Below are positions 1-6,866 of a stretch of 13,495 bases of DNA, in pieces. The notes beneath the pieces are model-generated. The model was not told the DNA's origin. It was given only the letters and a program-made list of their open reading frames with translations, and searched no databases. Positions within the stretch are counted from its first letter, which is position 1. Every line of letters begins with the position of its first letter. A program made the translations under genes and the position numbers. The stretch is taken from assembly GCA_017302015.1 (NCBI GenBank), contig JAFLEE010000068.1:1-13495 (forward strand). The letters are read 5' to 3'. The DNA comes from Spirochaetota bacterium. GTDB lineage: Bacteria > Spirochaetota > UBA12135 > COTS27 > JAFLEE01.

Positions 1-494
1 AGGGCCCCGAGGGACCCTTCCACCACCGAGAAGACCGCGGTGGCGTCGACGCTGCCGTCGGCGGAGGCGACCCGCACGCGGTATTCCCCGGCCTCCAGGC
101 GCCGCTCTTTACCGCTTAGGATCGTCTCCACCAGGAGGCCCGCCTCGTTGAGGGTATAGGGCCCGCGCGGGGAGGGGGCGGCGTCTTTCCGGCTCACCGT
201 GACGTTCACCTTGGCGGACGGGGCCAGGGGCATGAGGACCTTGAGGAAGACGTCCTCCTGGGGCCAATAGACGCCCTGGTCGGTGCTCACGGCCACCCAG
301 CCCAATTTGAGGAGGTTTTGGGGAGCGTCCGAGGTCCCGGTGATCTCTTGTTTTTCGAGATTCACCCGGAAGAGGGCTGATTCGACGGTTTTCGCCTCGT
401 GGCGGCCCTGGTCTCCCGTGAGGAGGGCGGCGCCCAGGCCCAGCAGGCCGACGGCGGATAATCCGAGAAATCCGAGGGTTTTCGAGGCGTTCAT
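1..494 (-). CDS. Partial MG2-like (alpha-2-macroglobulin-type) domain protein, membrane-anchored or secreted
   Basis: The frame is open from an ATG at 494 to the left edge (164 complete codons), so the C-terminus is missing. Residues 6-25 are a hydrophobic Gly/Ala/Leu stretch, either a signal peptide or an N-terminal anchor; no lipobox cysteine is visible. Residues about 68-159 read like an MG2 beta-sandwich: a 'VSTDQGVYWPQEDVFLKV' start resembling the family's TDKPxYxPGExVxLK pattern, a middle 'VNVTV' strand, then 'LEAGEYRVRV' and a closing 'ATAVFSVVE'. In the family such domains sit in large extracytoplasmic proteins (macroglobulins, surface proteins). A GGAG lies about 6 bases before the ATG, supporting this start. 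The gene is divergent from the AAA+ ATPase gene. The domain call rests on the motif pattern only, and the full protein could be another multi-domain envelope protein. Confidence 0.7.
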   Translation of the reverse strand, partial: MNASKTLGFLGLSAVGLLGLGAALLTGDQGRHEAKTVESALFRVNLEKQEITGTSDAPQNLLKLGWVAVSTDQGVYWPQEDVFLKVLMPLAPSAKVNVTVSRKDAAPSPRGPYTLNEAGLLVETILSGKERRLEAGEYRVRVASADGSVDATAVFSVVEGSLGA

Positions 495-540
495 GGGGGC
501 TCCGTGGCCGTCTTTAGCGCTTCCCGCGCCGCTTGGCCTT

Positions 541-559
541 GGGAGCCTTCCTGGCTCCC
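541..559. promoter_or_regulatory. Hairpin in the divergent intergenic gap
   Basis: GGGAGCC, a 5-base loop TTCCT, then GGCTCCC form a perfect 7-bp GC-rich stem. It lies in the 126-base gap (495-620) between the MG2-like gene and the AAA+ gene. It has no T-run on either strand, so it does not look like an intrinsic terminator. On the minus strand it would lie in the leader of the MG2-like gene, about 47-65 bases before the ATG. It could be an operator, a leader structure or chance. I found no convincing sigma-70 promoter in this gap. Confidence 0.3.
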
Positions 560-620
560 TGCCTAGATAACGCGCCAGGGCCCGAAAGGTAACAGGAGAA
601 GCGCCTTCTTCCGTAGTAAG

Positions 621-2186
621 ATGGAGAGGATGGCCCTCCAAACCCATTTCTACCTGAACGCCTGGCAGCCCCTGAGCCTGGAGAATGTGCTCGCCCAGCT
701 GGCCGGCGACCTCGGCGCCAAACTAGACCTAAGCGGGGTGGAGCATTGGCGGCACACCGAAAACGGGGCCATGGTGCCCCAAAAGGGCCGCTATAAGCTT
801 GAAAGGGAGGGGGCGCCCCCCCTGGAGATCGACCTCGAGGGCGACCGCGGGGTTTCCCGGGGAAAACCGGGCAAGGTCTACCGCCTGGTCCTCCACCACG
901 GGGAACGCACTCCCGCCGAGATCCAAGCGGTCGTTGAAAAACTCGATCGGGCTTTCCGGGAAGTGGTCCCCCCGCGCTTTGTCTCTCTGCCGCATTTCCG
1001 CTGGTTCCTGAAGGACCCCTGCACCTCCGTCCTGGCCTCCCTGCGGGGCGACCGATTCTTGGCGGCCGCGAAGTCCGCCCTCGATCGGATCTTCGCGGGG
1101 TACCGGGTCCTCGGGGTACTGGACGACGAAAAAGAAGGGGCGCGGCGGCTGCGCATCGAGACGAGCCCGGGCGTCTTCCAATGGGTCGATACCCACCGCT
1201 TCGCCGTCTACGCGGGCGAGGGCTTCCTCGGCGCCGTGGGCCTCGTGAGGGCCGAAGGCCTCCTCTCCGACACGGAGGAACGCTTCCAGGTCGTCTGCAT
1301 CTCCACGGAGGCCCGCCTCCAAGCCCTCGCCGAGCGCTTCGGGAAGGATTTCGAGAAACTCCTCTATAGCGCGGAGGAGGTGAAAGGGGGGAAATGGAGC
1401 GGCGGCGGCGATTTCCTGCGCCTAAGCGAGAAGGTCATCCCGGAGGATCTCGTGCTCGAGCCCCGCATCCAGGCGGAGGTGGAGGGCGAGATCTACGGCT
1501 TCTTCAAACTCCGCGAGGTCTACTGGCGCGCCGGGCTCCCCTTCAAGCGCGGGGTGGTGGTCTACGGTCCCCCCGGCAGCGGGAAGACCCTCCTCGCCAA
1601 GGTGATCGCCTGCCATTTCCCCGAGACGGTCTTCTGGGTGAAGGCGGGCGATGTGGCCGACGCCGCCGATATCAGCCGGATCTTCCGCCTCGCGCGCCTC
1701 GGCGCCCCCAGCGTCGTCATCTTCGAGGATGTCGACATGTACCTGCGCGACCGCGACGACGGCCGCGACAACGGCGCCGTGGCCACCCTCATGGCCGAGA
1801 TGGACGGCCTGGAGGAGAACGAGGGCCTCCTCGTCCTCCTCACCACCAACCGCCTCGAGGCCGTGGAGCGGGCCATCGTCGACCGCCCCGGGCGCATCGA
1901 CGCCAAAATCTTCTTCGGCGACCTGGGCCGGGAGCAGGTCGTGAAACTCTTTCGCCGCCGCCTGGCCAAGATCACCCTCGAAGGAGACGTCGAGAAGATG
2001 TTCCCCGCCTTCACCACCCTCACCGGCAATAAGGTGGTGGAACTCGCCACCATGAGCGTGCGCCTAGCCCTGAAGGATTGCGCCGACGGGGCCCTGGTGG
2101 TGGGGGAGGCCCACGTGAAGAAGGCCTTCCAGAACCTCACCCGGGCCGAGAACGCGGCGAAGGCGGGGTTCCGCAAAGATGAGTGA
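621..2186 (+). CDS. AAA+ ATPase with BCS1-type Walker B and unrecognised N-terminal half
   Basis: The 521-residue protein carries a classic AAA module in its C-terminal half: Walker A GPPGSGKT at residues 316-323 (K322), Walker B VVIFEDVD at 365-372, sensor-1 region LLTTN at 406-410, and an arginine-finger segment RPGRID at 422-427. Such modules hydrolyse ATP to remodel or unfold proteins. The Walker B acidic pair reads E-D, as in the BCS1 branch, rather than the usual D-E. Residues 1 to about 270 match nothing I recognise; they contain no obvious membrane segment, so the protein is probably cytoplasmic. No protease domain such as the FtsH HExxH motif is present. The start is uncertain: ATG 621 has no good ribosome site, and the next ATG at 630 is directly abutted by GGAGAGG. 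The GNAT gene follows 23 bases downstream. Substrate unknown. Confidence 0.85.
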   Translation: MERMALQTHFYLNAWQPLSLENVLAQLAGDLGAKLDLSGVEHWRHTENGAMVPQKGRYKLEREGAPPLEIDLEGDRGVSRGKPGKVYRLVLHHGERTPAEIQAVVEKLDRAFREVVPPRFVSLPHFRWFLKDPCTSVLASLRGDRFLAAAKSALDRIFAGYRVLGVLDDEKEGARRLRIETSPGVFQWVDTHRFAVYAGEGFLGAVGLVRAEGLLSDTEERFQVVCISTEARLQALAERFGKDFEKLLYSAEEVKGGKWSGGGDFLRLSEKVIPEDLVLEPRIQAEVEGEIYGFFKLREVYWRAGLPFKRGVVVYGPPGSGKTLLAKVIACHFPETVFWVKAGDVADAADISRIFRLARLGAPSVVIFEDVDMYLRDRDDGRDNGAVATLMAEMDGLEENEGLLVLLTTNRLEAVERAIVDRPGRIDAKIFFGDLGREQVVKLFRRRLAKITLEGDVEKMFPAFTTLTGNKVVELATMSVRLALKDCADGALVVGEAHVKKAFQNLTRAENAAKAGFRKDE

Positions 2187-2200
2187 GGAAGCCGAAGGCT

Positions 2201-2205
2201 GGAGG
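2201..2205 (+). promoter_or_regulatory. Shine-Dalgarno GGAGG that fixes the GNAT start
   Basis: GGAGG sits 4 bases before the ATG at 2210. A GTG at 2183 in the same frame overlaps the AAA+ stop codon and has no comparable site. This favours the ATG and shortens the protein by nine residues. Confidence 0.7.
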
Positions 2206-2209
2206 ATCC

Positions 2210-2986
2210 ATGCCGTCGGCTGGTGATCCCACCTCCGGCCAATGGTTCGAATCGGCCGCGCTCCGTTACTACGCCGGCTGGTTCGATTCAGAGCCCGACT
2301 TCTTCACGGGAAAAGGGGTTCGTGTTGTCCCGTCGAGCCGCCTTGGCATTCCCCAGCCCGGCCATTCGACGCCCCTTGGCCTCCTTTGTTACGCGGGGTC
2401 TGGTTGGGTTCGGGTCGCCCATGCCCGCGTATGGGCACAACGCATGGGGGGCCTGCAGTCGAAGATAGAAAAGGCGACCTCGGCAAATCTATCGGGCGTG
2501 TTCGAGGACCATTTCCGCGTCCCCGCGTGGCGAGGCGTCAAGTTCTATCTAAAAACTTCCCCCACCGTCGACGAACCGGACGGCGCGTTCCCCCTTGAGC
2601 AGGAGGATCTCGGCGATTACCGCGATTTTTTCGCGGCGGTGCATCCCCGGGCGGAGATCGGGGAATGGCTCGATGATTACTTCTACGCGCTGGTCGGTCG
2701 CCATGACGCCTGGGCGATCCGCGACACGGGGATTCTGGCCGCGGTGACTGATGCCCCCGATTTGCCGTGGATGGGGGACCTGATCGTCGAACCGGGGATC
2801 AACACCCGACCCGAATTCCGAAGGCGAGGCTATGCAGCGCGGGTTTGCGGGGCCATGATCCGGGCCGCAGCCTCCAGTGGGCGCGCGCCGATCTGGTCTT
2901 GTGGCGCTGGGAACACAGCATCCCAAGCCCTCGCCCAGCGGCTGGGATTCCATCGTTTCGTCGAGTCGTATTCCCTGCCGCTATAA
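2210..2986 (+). CDS. GNAT-family N-acetyltransferase
   Basis: The 258-residue protein has its GNAT core at the C-terminus. An 'LIVEPGINTRPEFRRRGYA' segment at residues 191-209 contains the acetyl-CoA pyrophosphate-binding R-R-R-G-Y-A loop, followed by the expected helix. 'GNTASQALAQRLGF' at 234-247 is the usual motif B, where the protein folds back at an Asn. The family transfers acetyl from acetyl-CoA to an amine on a small molecule or protein; the acceptor cannot be told here. The N-terminal 110 residues are less conserved in appearance and could be a degenerate second GNAT-like lobe. Eight bases separate it from the hydrolase gene. Of its first 40 codons 13 end in A or T, against 0 in 40 codons of the AAA+ gene from 1740, so its codon use is looser. 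Confidence 0.82.
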   Translation: MPSAGDPTSGQWFESAALRYYAGWFDSEPDFFTGKGVRVVPSSRLGIPQPGHSTPLGLLCYAGSGWVRVAHARVWAQRMGGLQSKIEKATSANLSGVFEDHFRVPAWRGVKFYLKTSPTVDEPDGAFPLEQEDLGDYRDFFAAVHPRAEIGEWLDDYFYALVGRHDAWAIRDTGILAAVTDAPDLPWMGDLIVEPGINTRPEFRRRGYAARVCGAMIRAAASSGRAPIWSCGAGNTASQALAQRLGFHRFVESYSLPL

Positions 2987-2994
2987 GGACTGAC

Positions 2995-3768
2995 ATGAAA
3001 TTCGCCTTGGCCGTCCGGGAAGTCGGCGGGACCATCGAAGAAAACATCGAGGGAATCCTGTCGTCTATCCGCCATGCGGCGGCCCGCGGCGCCGAACTGG
3101 TGCTTTTCTCTGAGGCCTCCCTGACCGGGCTCCGCCTCACCGATGATCCCCGCCGCGACCTCGCCCTGGGCGTTTCCATCGGAGGGGCCGAACTGACGCG
3201 CATCGGCGGCGCGGCGCGGGAAGCGCGGTTTCATGTCGCCCTCGGCTTCCTGGAAAGGGATGGGCACACGCTTTACGATTCGGCTGTTCTCTTTGGGCCG
3301 ACCGGGGAAAGGCTTCTCATCTACCGCCGGCTGTCCCCCGGGTGGCAGGCCAGGGGCGCCGACCCGGAGTCCTATGGCCGCGGCGCGGGATTCACTTACT
3401 GCGATTGCGCCTTGGGGCGCTTGGGTTTCCTGATTTGCGGGGACCTCTTTGAGGACGCGCTCGTTGCGCAGGCAGCGCACGCACACCTCAATCTGCTTCT
3501 TTTCCCATTCGCCCGTTCCAGATCGAAAAGCGGGTTCACCCAGGCCGCCTGGCAGGCGGAGGAATGGCCCCATTATGCCGCGCGCCTGGAGCGCATGGGG
3601 GCCGCGGCCCTCATGGTCAACCACCTCGATCGGGAGGAACCCCGTTACTTCGGGGGCGCCTGGCTCGTCGACGCGCGAGGCAAGGTGGTCGGGCATCGGC
3701 CCATCGGTCGAAAGGGCCTGACGATCGCGGACCTTCCCGCGGAACGCCGCGGGCCGGGCGTCTGCTGA
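2995..3768 (+). CDS. Carbon-nitrogen hydrolase (nitrilase superfamily), catalytic Lys position possibly Arg
   Basis: The 257-residue length fits the superfamily, which cleaves amides or nitriles through a Glu-Lys-Cys triad. E40 lies in 'AELVLFSEASLTG', matching the catalytic Glu block. C148 lies in 'GFLICGDLFED', matching the cysteine elbow. The Lys block, usually Y-R-K-x-H, reads 'YRRLSPGW', which puts R112 where Lys is expected. Either catalysis is altered or my alignment is off by a few residues. An N-terminal strand 'KFALAV' and 'GVSIGG...VALGFLERDG' also fit the fold. No signal peptide is seen, so it is probably cytoplasmic. ATG 2995 is chosen because AAGGA at 2985-2989 overlaps the GNAT stop and sits 5 bases upstream; longer in-frame starts would overlap the GNAT gene. 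Substrate unknown. Confidence 0.82.
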   Translation: MKFALAVREVGGTIEENIEGILSSIRHAAARGAELVLFSEASLTGLRLTDDPRRDLALGVSIGGAELTRIGGAAREARFHVALGFLERDGHTLYDSAVLFGPTGERLLIYRRLSPGWQARGADPESYGRGAGFTYCDCALGRLGFLICGDLFEDALVAQAAHAHLNLLLFPFARSRSKSGFTQAAWQAEEWPHYAARLERMGAAALMVNHLDREEPRYFGGAWLVDARGKVVGHRPIGRKGLTIADLPAERRGPGVC

Positions 3769-3789
3769 ATCGGCCGATCCGACCGGTCG
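3769..3789. repeat. Two adjacent 10-base palindromes in a convergent gap
   Basis: ATCGGCCGAT at 3769-3778 and CGACCGGTCG at 3780-3789 are each perfect palindromes, one base apart, immediately after the hydrolase stop codon and 11 bases before the end of glgP. Neither has a loop or a following T-run, so they are poor intrinsic terminators. They may be chance in GC-rich DNA, or a bidirectional stop or protein-binding site. Confidence 0.3.
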
Positions 3790-3799
3790 CGCGCGGGGC

Positions 3800-6295
3800 C
3801 TACTCCGAGACCGTGTCCCGCGGCATCGGGAAGGGCTCGACCTTCCAGATCTCGCGGGCGTACTCCCCGATGGTGCGGTCGGAGGAGAATTTCCCGGCGC
3901 GGGAGACGTTGAGCACCGCCTTGCGGTCCCAGGCCTTCTCGTCGCGGTAGAGGGCGTCGACGCGGTCCTGGGTCTCGAGGTAGCTCACGAGGTCGGCGAG
4001 GATCATGTAATGGTCGCCGCCGGCGAGGAGCGCGTTGACGATGGGCCGGAAGATGCCGGGCTCCATCATGTTGAAGAAATCGCGCTCGAGGTACTGCACC
4101 GCGCGGCGGATCTCGTCGTGCTGGTGGTAGAGGTCCCACGGGTTGTAGTGGGGGCGTCGCGCGTCGACCTCCTCGGCGTTCATGCCGAAGATGAACACGT
4201 TCTCGGCCCCGGCCTCCTCCGCGATCTCGATATTGGCCCCGTCGAGGGTGCCCACGGTGAGGGCCCCGTTGAGCATGAACTTCATGTTGCCCGTGCCCGA
4301 GGCCTCGGTGCCGGCCAGCGAGATCTGCTCGCTCACGTTGGCGGCGGGGATGATGCGCTCGGCCAGGGACACGCGGTAATTGGGCAGGAAGACCACCTTG
4401 AGGCGGTCCCCGATGCCCGGGTCGTTATTGATCACCGCGCCGATCTGGTGGATGAGCTTGATGATGAGTTTCGCCATGTAATAGCCCGGGGCGGCCTTGG
4501 CGGCGAACAGGAAGGTGCGCGGCACCACGTCGAGGCCCGGGTTGTCCTTGAGGCGCGCGTAGAGGATCACGGTGTAGAGCGCGAGGAGGAGCTGGCGCTT
4601 GTACTCGTGCAGGCGCTTCACCTGCACGTCGTAGAGCGACTCGGGGTGGATCGTGATGCCCAAGTGCTCCTTGATGTGGTTGGCGAGGACAAGCTTGTTC
4701 TGCTGCTTGACCTTGCGGAAGGCCTCGAGGAAGGCCGGGTCGCCGGCGGAGGGCTCCAGGCGGCGCAGCTCGTCGAGCTGGGTCACCCACCCGTCGCCGA
4801 TGGCCTGGGTGATGAGGGCGGCGAGGCCGGGGTTGGCCTTCAGCAGCCAGCGGCGCGGCGTGATGCCGTTGGTCTTGTTGTTGAACTGCTCGGGGCGCAG
4901 TTCGGCGAAGTCCCGGAACACCGAGCGCTTGAGGATCTGGGTGTGGAGCGCGGCCACCCCGTTGACCGAGTGGGAGCCGACGATGGCCAAGTTGGCCATG
5001 CGCACGAGGCGGTGGGGCCCCTCGTCGATGAGGCTCATGCGCCGCAGGCGGTCGGAATCGAGGGGGAAGCGGATCGCCACCTCCCGCAGGAAGCGGGAAT
5101 TGATCTCGTAGATGATCTGGAGGTGGCGGGGCAGGAGGTGGGCGAAGAGGTCGACCGACCACTTCTCCAGGGCCTCGGGGAGCACGGTGTGGTTGGTGTA
5201 GCCGGTGGCGGCGGTCACAAGGGACCAGGCGAGGTCCCAGTCCATCCCCTCGCGGTCCATGAGGAGGCGCATGAGTTCGGGGACGAGGATGGCGGGGTGG
5301 GTGTCGTTCATCTGCAGCGACACCTTGTCGGGGAACTGCTCCCACGGGGTGCGCGAGGCCTTGAACCGGCGCAGGATGTCCTGGAGGGAGCAGGAGACGA
5401 AGAAGTACTGCTGCTTGAGGCGCAGTTCCTTCCCCTCGTCGACGTTGTCGTTGGGGTAGAGCACCTTGGTGAGGTTCTCGGCGAGCACCTTGTTCTCGAC
5501 GGCCTCCACGTAGGAGCCGCGGTTGAAATCGTCGAGGTCGAACTCCTCGGGCGCGCGGGCCGACCACAGGCGCAGGGTGTTCACCGTGTGGCCGCCGTAG
5601 CCCACCACGGGCAGGTCGTAGGGCATGCCCACGATGACGCGGGTGTCGAGCCAATCCCACGAGGGGCCGCGGGAGGTCTGGCGGAACTCGACGCGGCCGC
5701 CGAAATGCACCTCGAAGGAGTACTCGGGCCGCGCGACCTCCCAGGGATAGCCGTGCTTGAGCCAGGCGTCGGGCTTCTCCACCTGGTAGCCGCGCACGAT
5801 GCTCTGGTTGAAGATGCCGTAATCGTAGCGCAGGCCGTAGCCGACGGCGGGGATCTCCATGGTGGAGAGCGAGTCGAGGAAGCAGGCGGCCAGGCGCCCG
5901 AGGCCGCCGTTTCCCAGGCCGGCGTCGACCTCGTAGTCGCGCAGCTTGTTCCAATCGAGGCGGAGCTTGGACATCGCCTTGCGGCAGGTCTCCTCCATGT
6001 GCATGTTGATGACGTTGTTTCCCAGCAGGCGCCCGATGAGGAACTCCAGCGACAGGTAGTACACCCGCTTCACGTTGAAGCGGTGGTGGGTCTGCTGGGT
6101 GGCGAGCCAGCGCTCGATGACCCGGTCGCGCACGGCCAGGGCGAGGGCGTAATAGCGGTTCAGGTCGCTGGCGGTATAGGCGTCGCGGGCGAGGGTATAG
6201 CGCAGGTGGTGGGAATAGTCCCGCAGCAGGTCTTCGGGCGAACTGCCCACCCGGTGGGAATCGGGATCGGTCTCGTCTTCGTGTGTTTCGGGCAT
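3800..6295 (-). CDS. glgP: Glycogen/maltodextrin phosphorylase
   Basis: The enzyme uses phosphate to release glucose-1-phosphate from alpha-1,4-glucan ends, with pyridoxal phosphate (PLP) as cofactor, in the cytoplasm. The 831-residue length is normal for GT35 phosphorylases. Hallmarks run throughout: 'VDAGLGNGGLGRLAACFLDS', 'GYGLRYDYGIF', 'MNDTHPAI', 'TNHTVLPEALEKW', 'NKTNGITPRRWL', 'QVKRLHEYKRQ' and the PLP site 'EASGTGNMKFMLNGALT' with the PLP lysine at residue 672. No key residue appears missing. A TTG at 6358 would add 21 residues of poor family fit, whereas ATG 6295 is preceded by AGGGAG about 10 bases upstream and starts an ordinary N-terminus. It converges on the hydrolase gene with a 31-base gap, and lies 181 bases beyond the PqqD-like gene, so it is probably a separate transcript. 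No other glycogen gene is visible. Confidence 0.96.
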   Translation of the reverse strand: MPETHEDETDPDSHRVGSSPEDLLRDYSHHLRYTLARDAYTASDLNRYYALALAVRDRVIERWLATQQTHHRFNVKRVYYLSLEFLIGRLLGNNVINMHMEETCRKAMSKLRLDWNKLRDYEVDAGLGNGGLGRLAACFLDSLSTMEIPAVGYGLRYDYGIFNQSIVRGYQVEKPDAWLKHGYPWEVARPEYSFEVHFGGRVEFRQTSRGPSWDWLDTRVIVGMPYDLPVVGYGGHTVNTLRLWSARAPEEFDLDDFNRGSYVEAVENKVLAENLTKVLYPNDNVDEGKELRLKQQYFFVSCSLQDILRRFKASRTPWEQFPDKVSLQMNDTHPAILVPELMRLLMDREGMDWDLAWSLVTAATGYTNHTVLPEALEKWSVDLFAHLLPRHLQIIYEINSRFLREVAIRFPLDSDRLRRMSLIDEGPHRLVRMANLAIVGSHSVNGVAALHTQILKRSVFRDFAELRPEQFNNKTNGITPRRWLLKANPGLAALITQAIGDGWVTQLDELRRLEPSAGDPAFLEAFRKVKQQNKLVLANHIKEHLGITIHPESLYDVQVKRLHEYKRQLLLALYTVILYARLKDNPGLDVVPRTFLFAAKAAPGYYMAKLIIKLIHQIGAVINNDPGIGDRLKVVFLPNYRVSLAERIIPAANVSEQISLAGTEASGTGNMKFMLNGALTVGTLDGANIEIAEEAGAENVFIFGMNAEEVDARRPHYNPWDLYHQHDEIRRAVQYLERDFFNMMEPGIFRPIVNALLAGGDHYMILADLVSYLETQDRVDALYRDEKAWDRKAVLNVSRAGKFSSDRTIGEYAREIWKVEPFPMPRDTVSE

Positions 6296-6357
6296 GGTGC
6301 GTCTGCTCCCTGGCGGTCCCCCGTCGCGGGATCCGCAAGCATCGTCGAATCGGCCCA

Positions 6358-6363
6358 ATTATC
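6358..6363 (-). promoter_or_regulatory. Possible -10 element of glgP
   Basis: Read on the minus strand this is GATAAT, five of six matches to TATAAT, in the only sizeable gap upstream of glgP. It would place the transcript start about 55 bases before ATG 6295. It overlaps the alternative TTG codon, which would also argue against that start. No good -35 hexamer is visible at the right distance, so this is weak. Confidence 0.25.
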
Positions 6364-6462
6364 CCCTGAAAAAGGGCAGAATCAGGCGGATGGGGAGGCC
6401 AAGGCGCCCGGGAAGCAGGAATCGCGGGAAAGGAAACAAACGGCGGCCCGGGCGGGATTGGG

Positions 6463-6474
6463 GCGGAATTCCGC
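6463..6474. other. 12-base palindrome just after the PqqD-like gene
   Basis: GCGGAATTCCGC is a perfect palindrome beginning 3 bases past the PqqD-like stop codon. As RNA it could fold as a 4-bp stem with an AATT loop, but no T-run follows on the minus strand. It could be a weak end-of-operon signal, an operator for glgP, or chance. Confidence 0.25.
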
Positions 6475-6476
6475 AC

Positions 6477-6866
6477 CTATTTCGGCACCCCGACGGCTAC
6501 CAGCCCGCGTTTCATGAGGAGCCCGAGGTATTGGATGACGAGCCCCCGCGCCTCGAGGAAGCTGAGGCGGTGGTCTTCCATGAGTTTTTCGATGAGGTCG
6601 CCGATATTCCGCTTGCCGTCGAGGAAGCGGTAGAGTTCCAGGCCGAGGCCTTCGAGGCGGTACTTCTTCTCCCCCCGCAGCCCGAGGAGCCGGGTGATGG
6701 GCCGGATCCAGGCCGGGTAATTCAGGTCGATGGCAAGGGTGAGGCCGGGCTCCCCGTCGGGGATGGCGCGGGCCTTGAGATTGGCCACCGGCACCGCGGC
6801 GAGTTGCTTGGCGAAATCGAAGGAGCGCGGGAGGGGCTCCTCAGCTTTTGAGCGAAGGGAAGACAT
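6477..6866 (-). CDS. PqqD-like protein
   Basis: The 129-residue protein matches the PqqD pattern in its C-terminal 80 residues: 'YRLEGLGLELYRFLDGKRNI' (compare x-LDxxGxxIWxxLDGxxTV), then a helical stretch 'GDLIEKLMEDHRLSFLEARG' and a closing 'LGLLMKRGLVAVG'. PqqD proteins fold as small winged-helix units that bind leader peptides and present them to radical SAM or other RiPP enzymes. The first 45 residues, with 'AIDLNYPAWIRPITRLLGLR', are an N-terminal extension I do not recognise. The start is well supported by GGAGGTG at 6871-6877. The gene overlaps the end of the preceding one by 26 bases, indicating co-translation. No precursor peptide, radical SAM enzyme or PQQ gene is seen in the window, so its partner is unknown. 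Confidence 0.75.
   Translation of the reverse strand: MSSLRSKAEEPLPRSFDFAKQLAAVPVANLKARAIPDGEPGLTLAIDLNYPAWIRPITRLLGLRGEKKYRLEGLGLELYRFLDGKRNIGDLIEKLMEDHRLSFLEARGLVIQYLGLLMKRGLVAVGVPK

Noticed and set aside
1181-2032. Rightward Arg/Pro-rich open frames inside the AAA+ gene
   Set aside because: They are frame-shifted shadows of the AAA+ gene with Arg/Pro-rich composition and no motifs.
6356-6358. TTG as the start of glgP
   Set aside because: It adds 21 residues atypical of the family and overlaps a possible -10 element. ATG 6295 gives a normal N-terminus.
6361-6376. Possible intrinsic terminator upstream of glgP (CCCT / AGGG with an A-rich centre)
   Set aside because: The stem is only 4 bp, and the T-run on the minus strand lies inside the loop rather than after the stem.
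4010-6517. Long rightward open frame opposite glgP
   Set aside because: It lies antisense to a highly conserved enzyme; its product is repetitive Val/Gly/Glu/His-rich sequence, as expected from GC-rich codon bias. No family features are visible.
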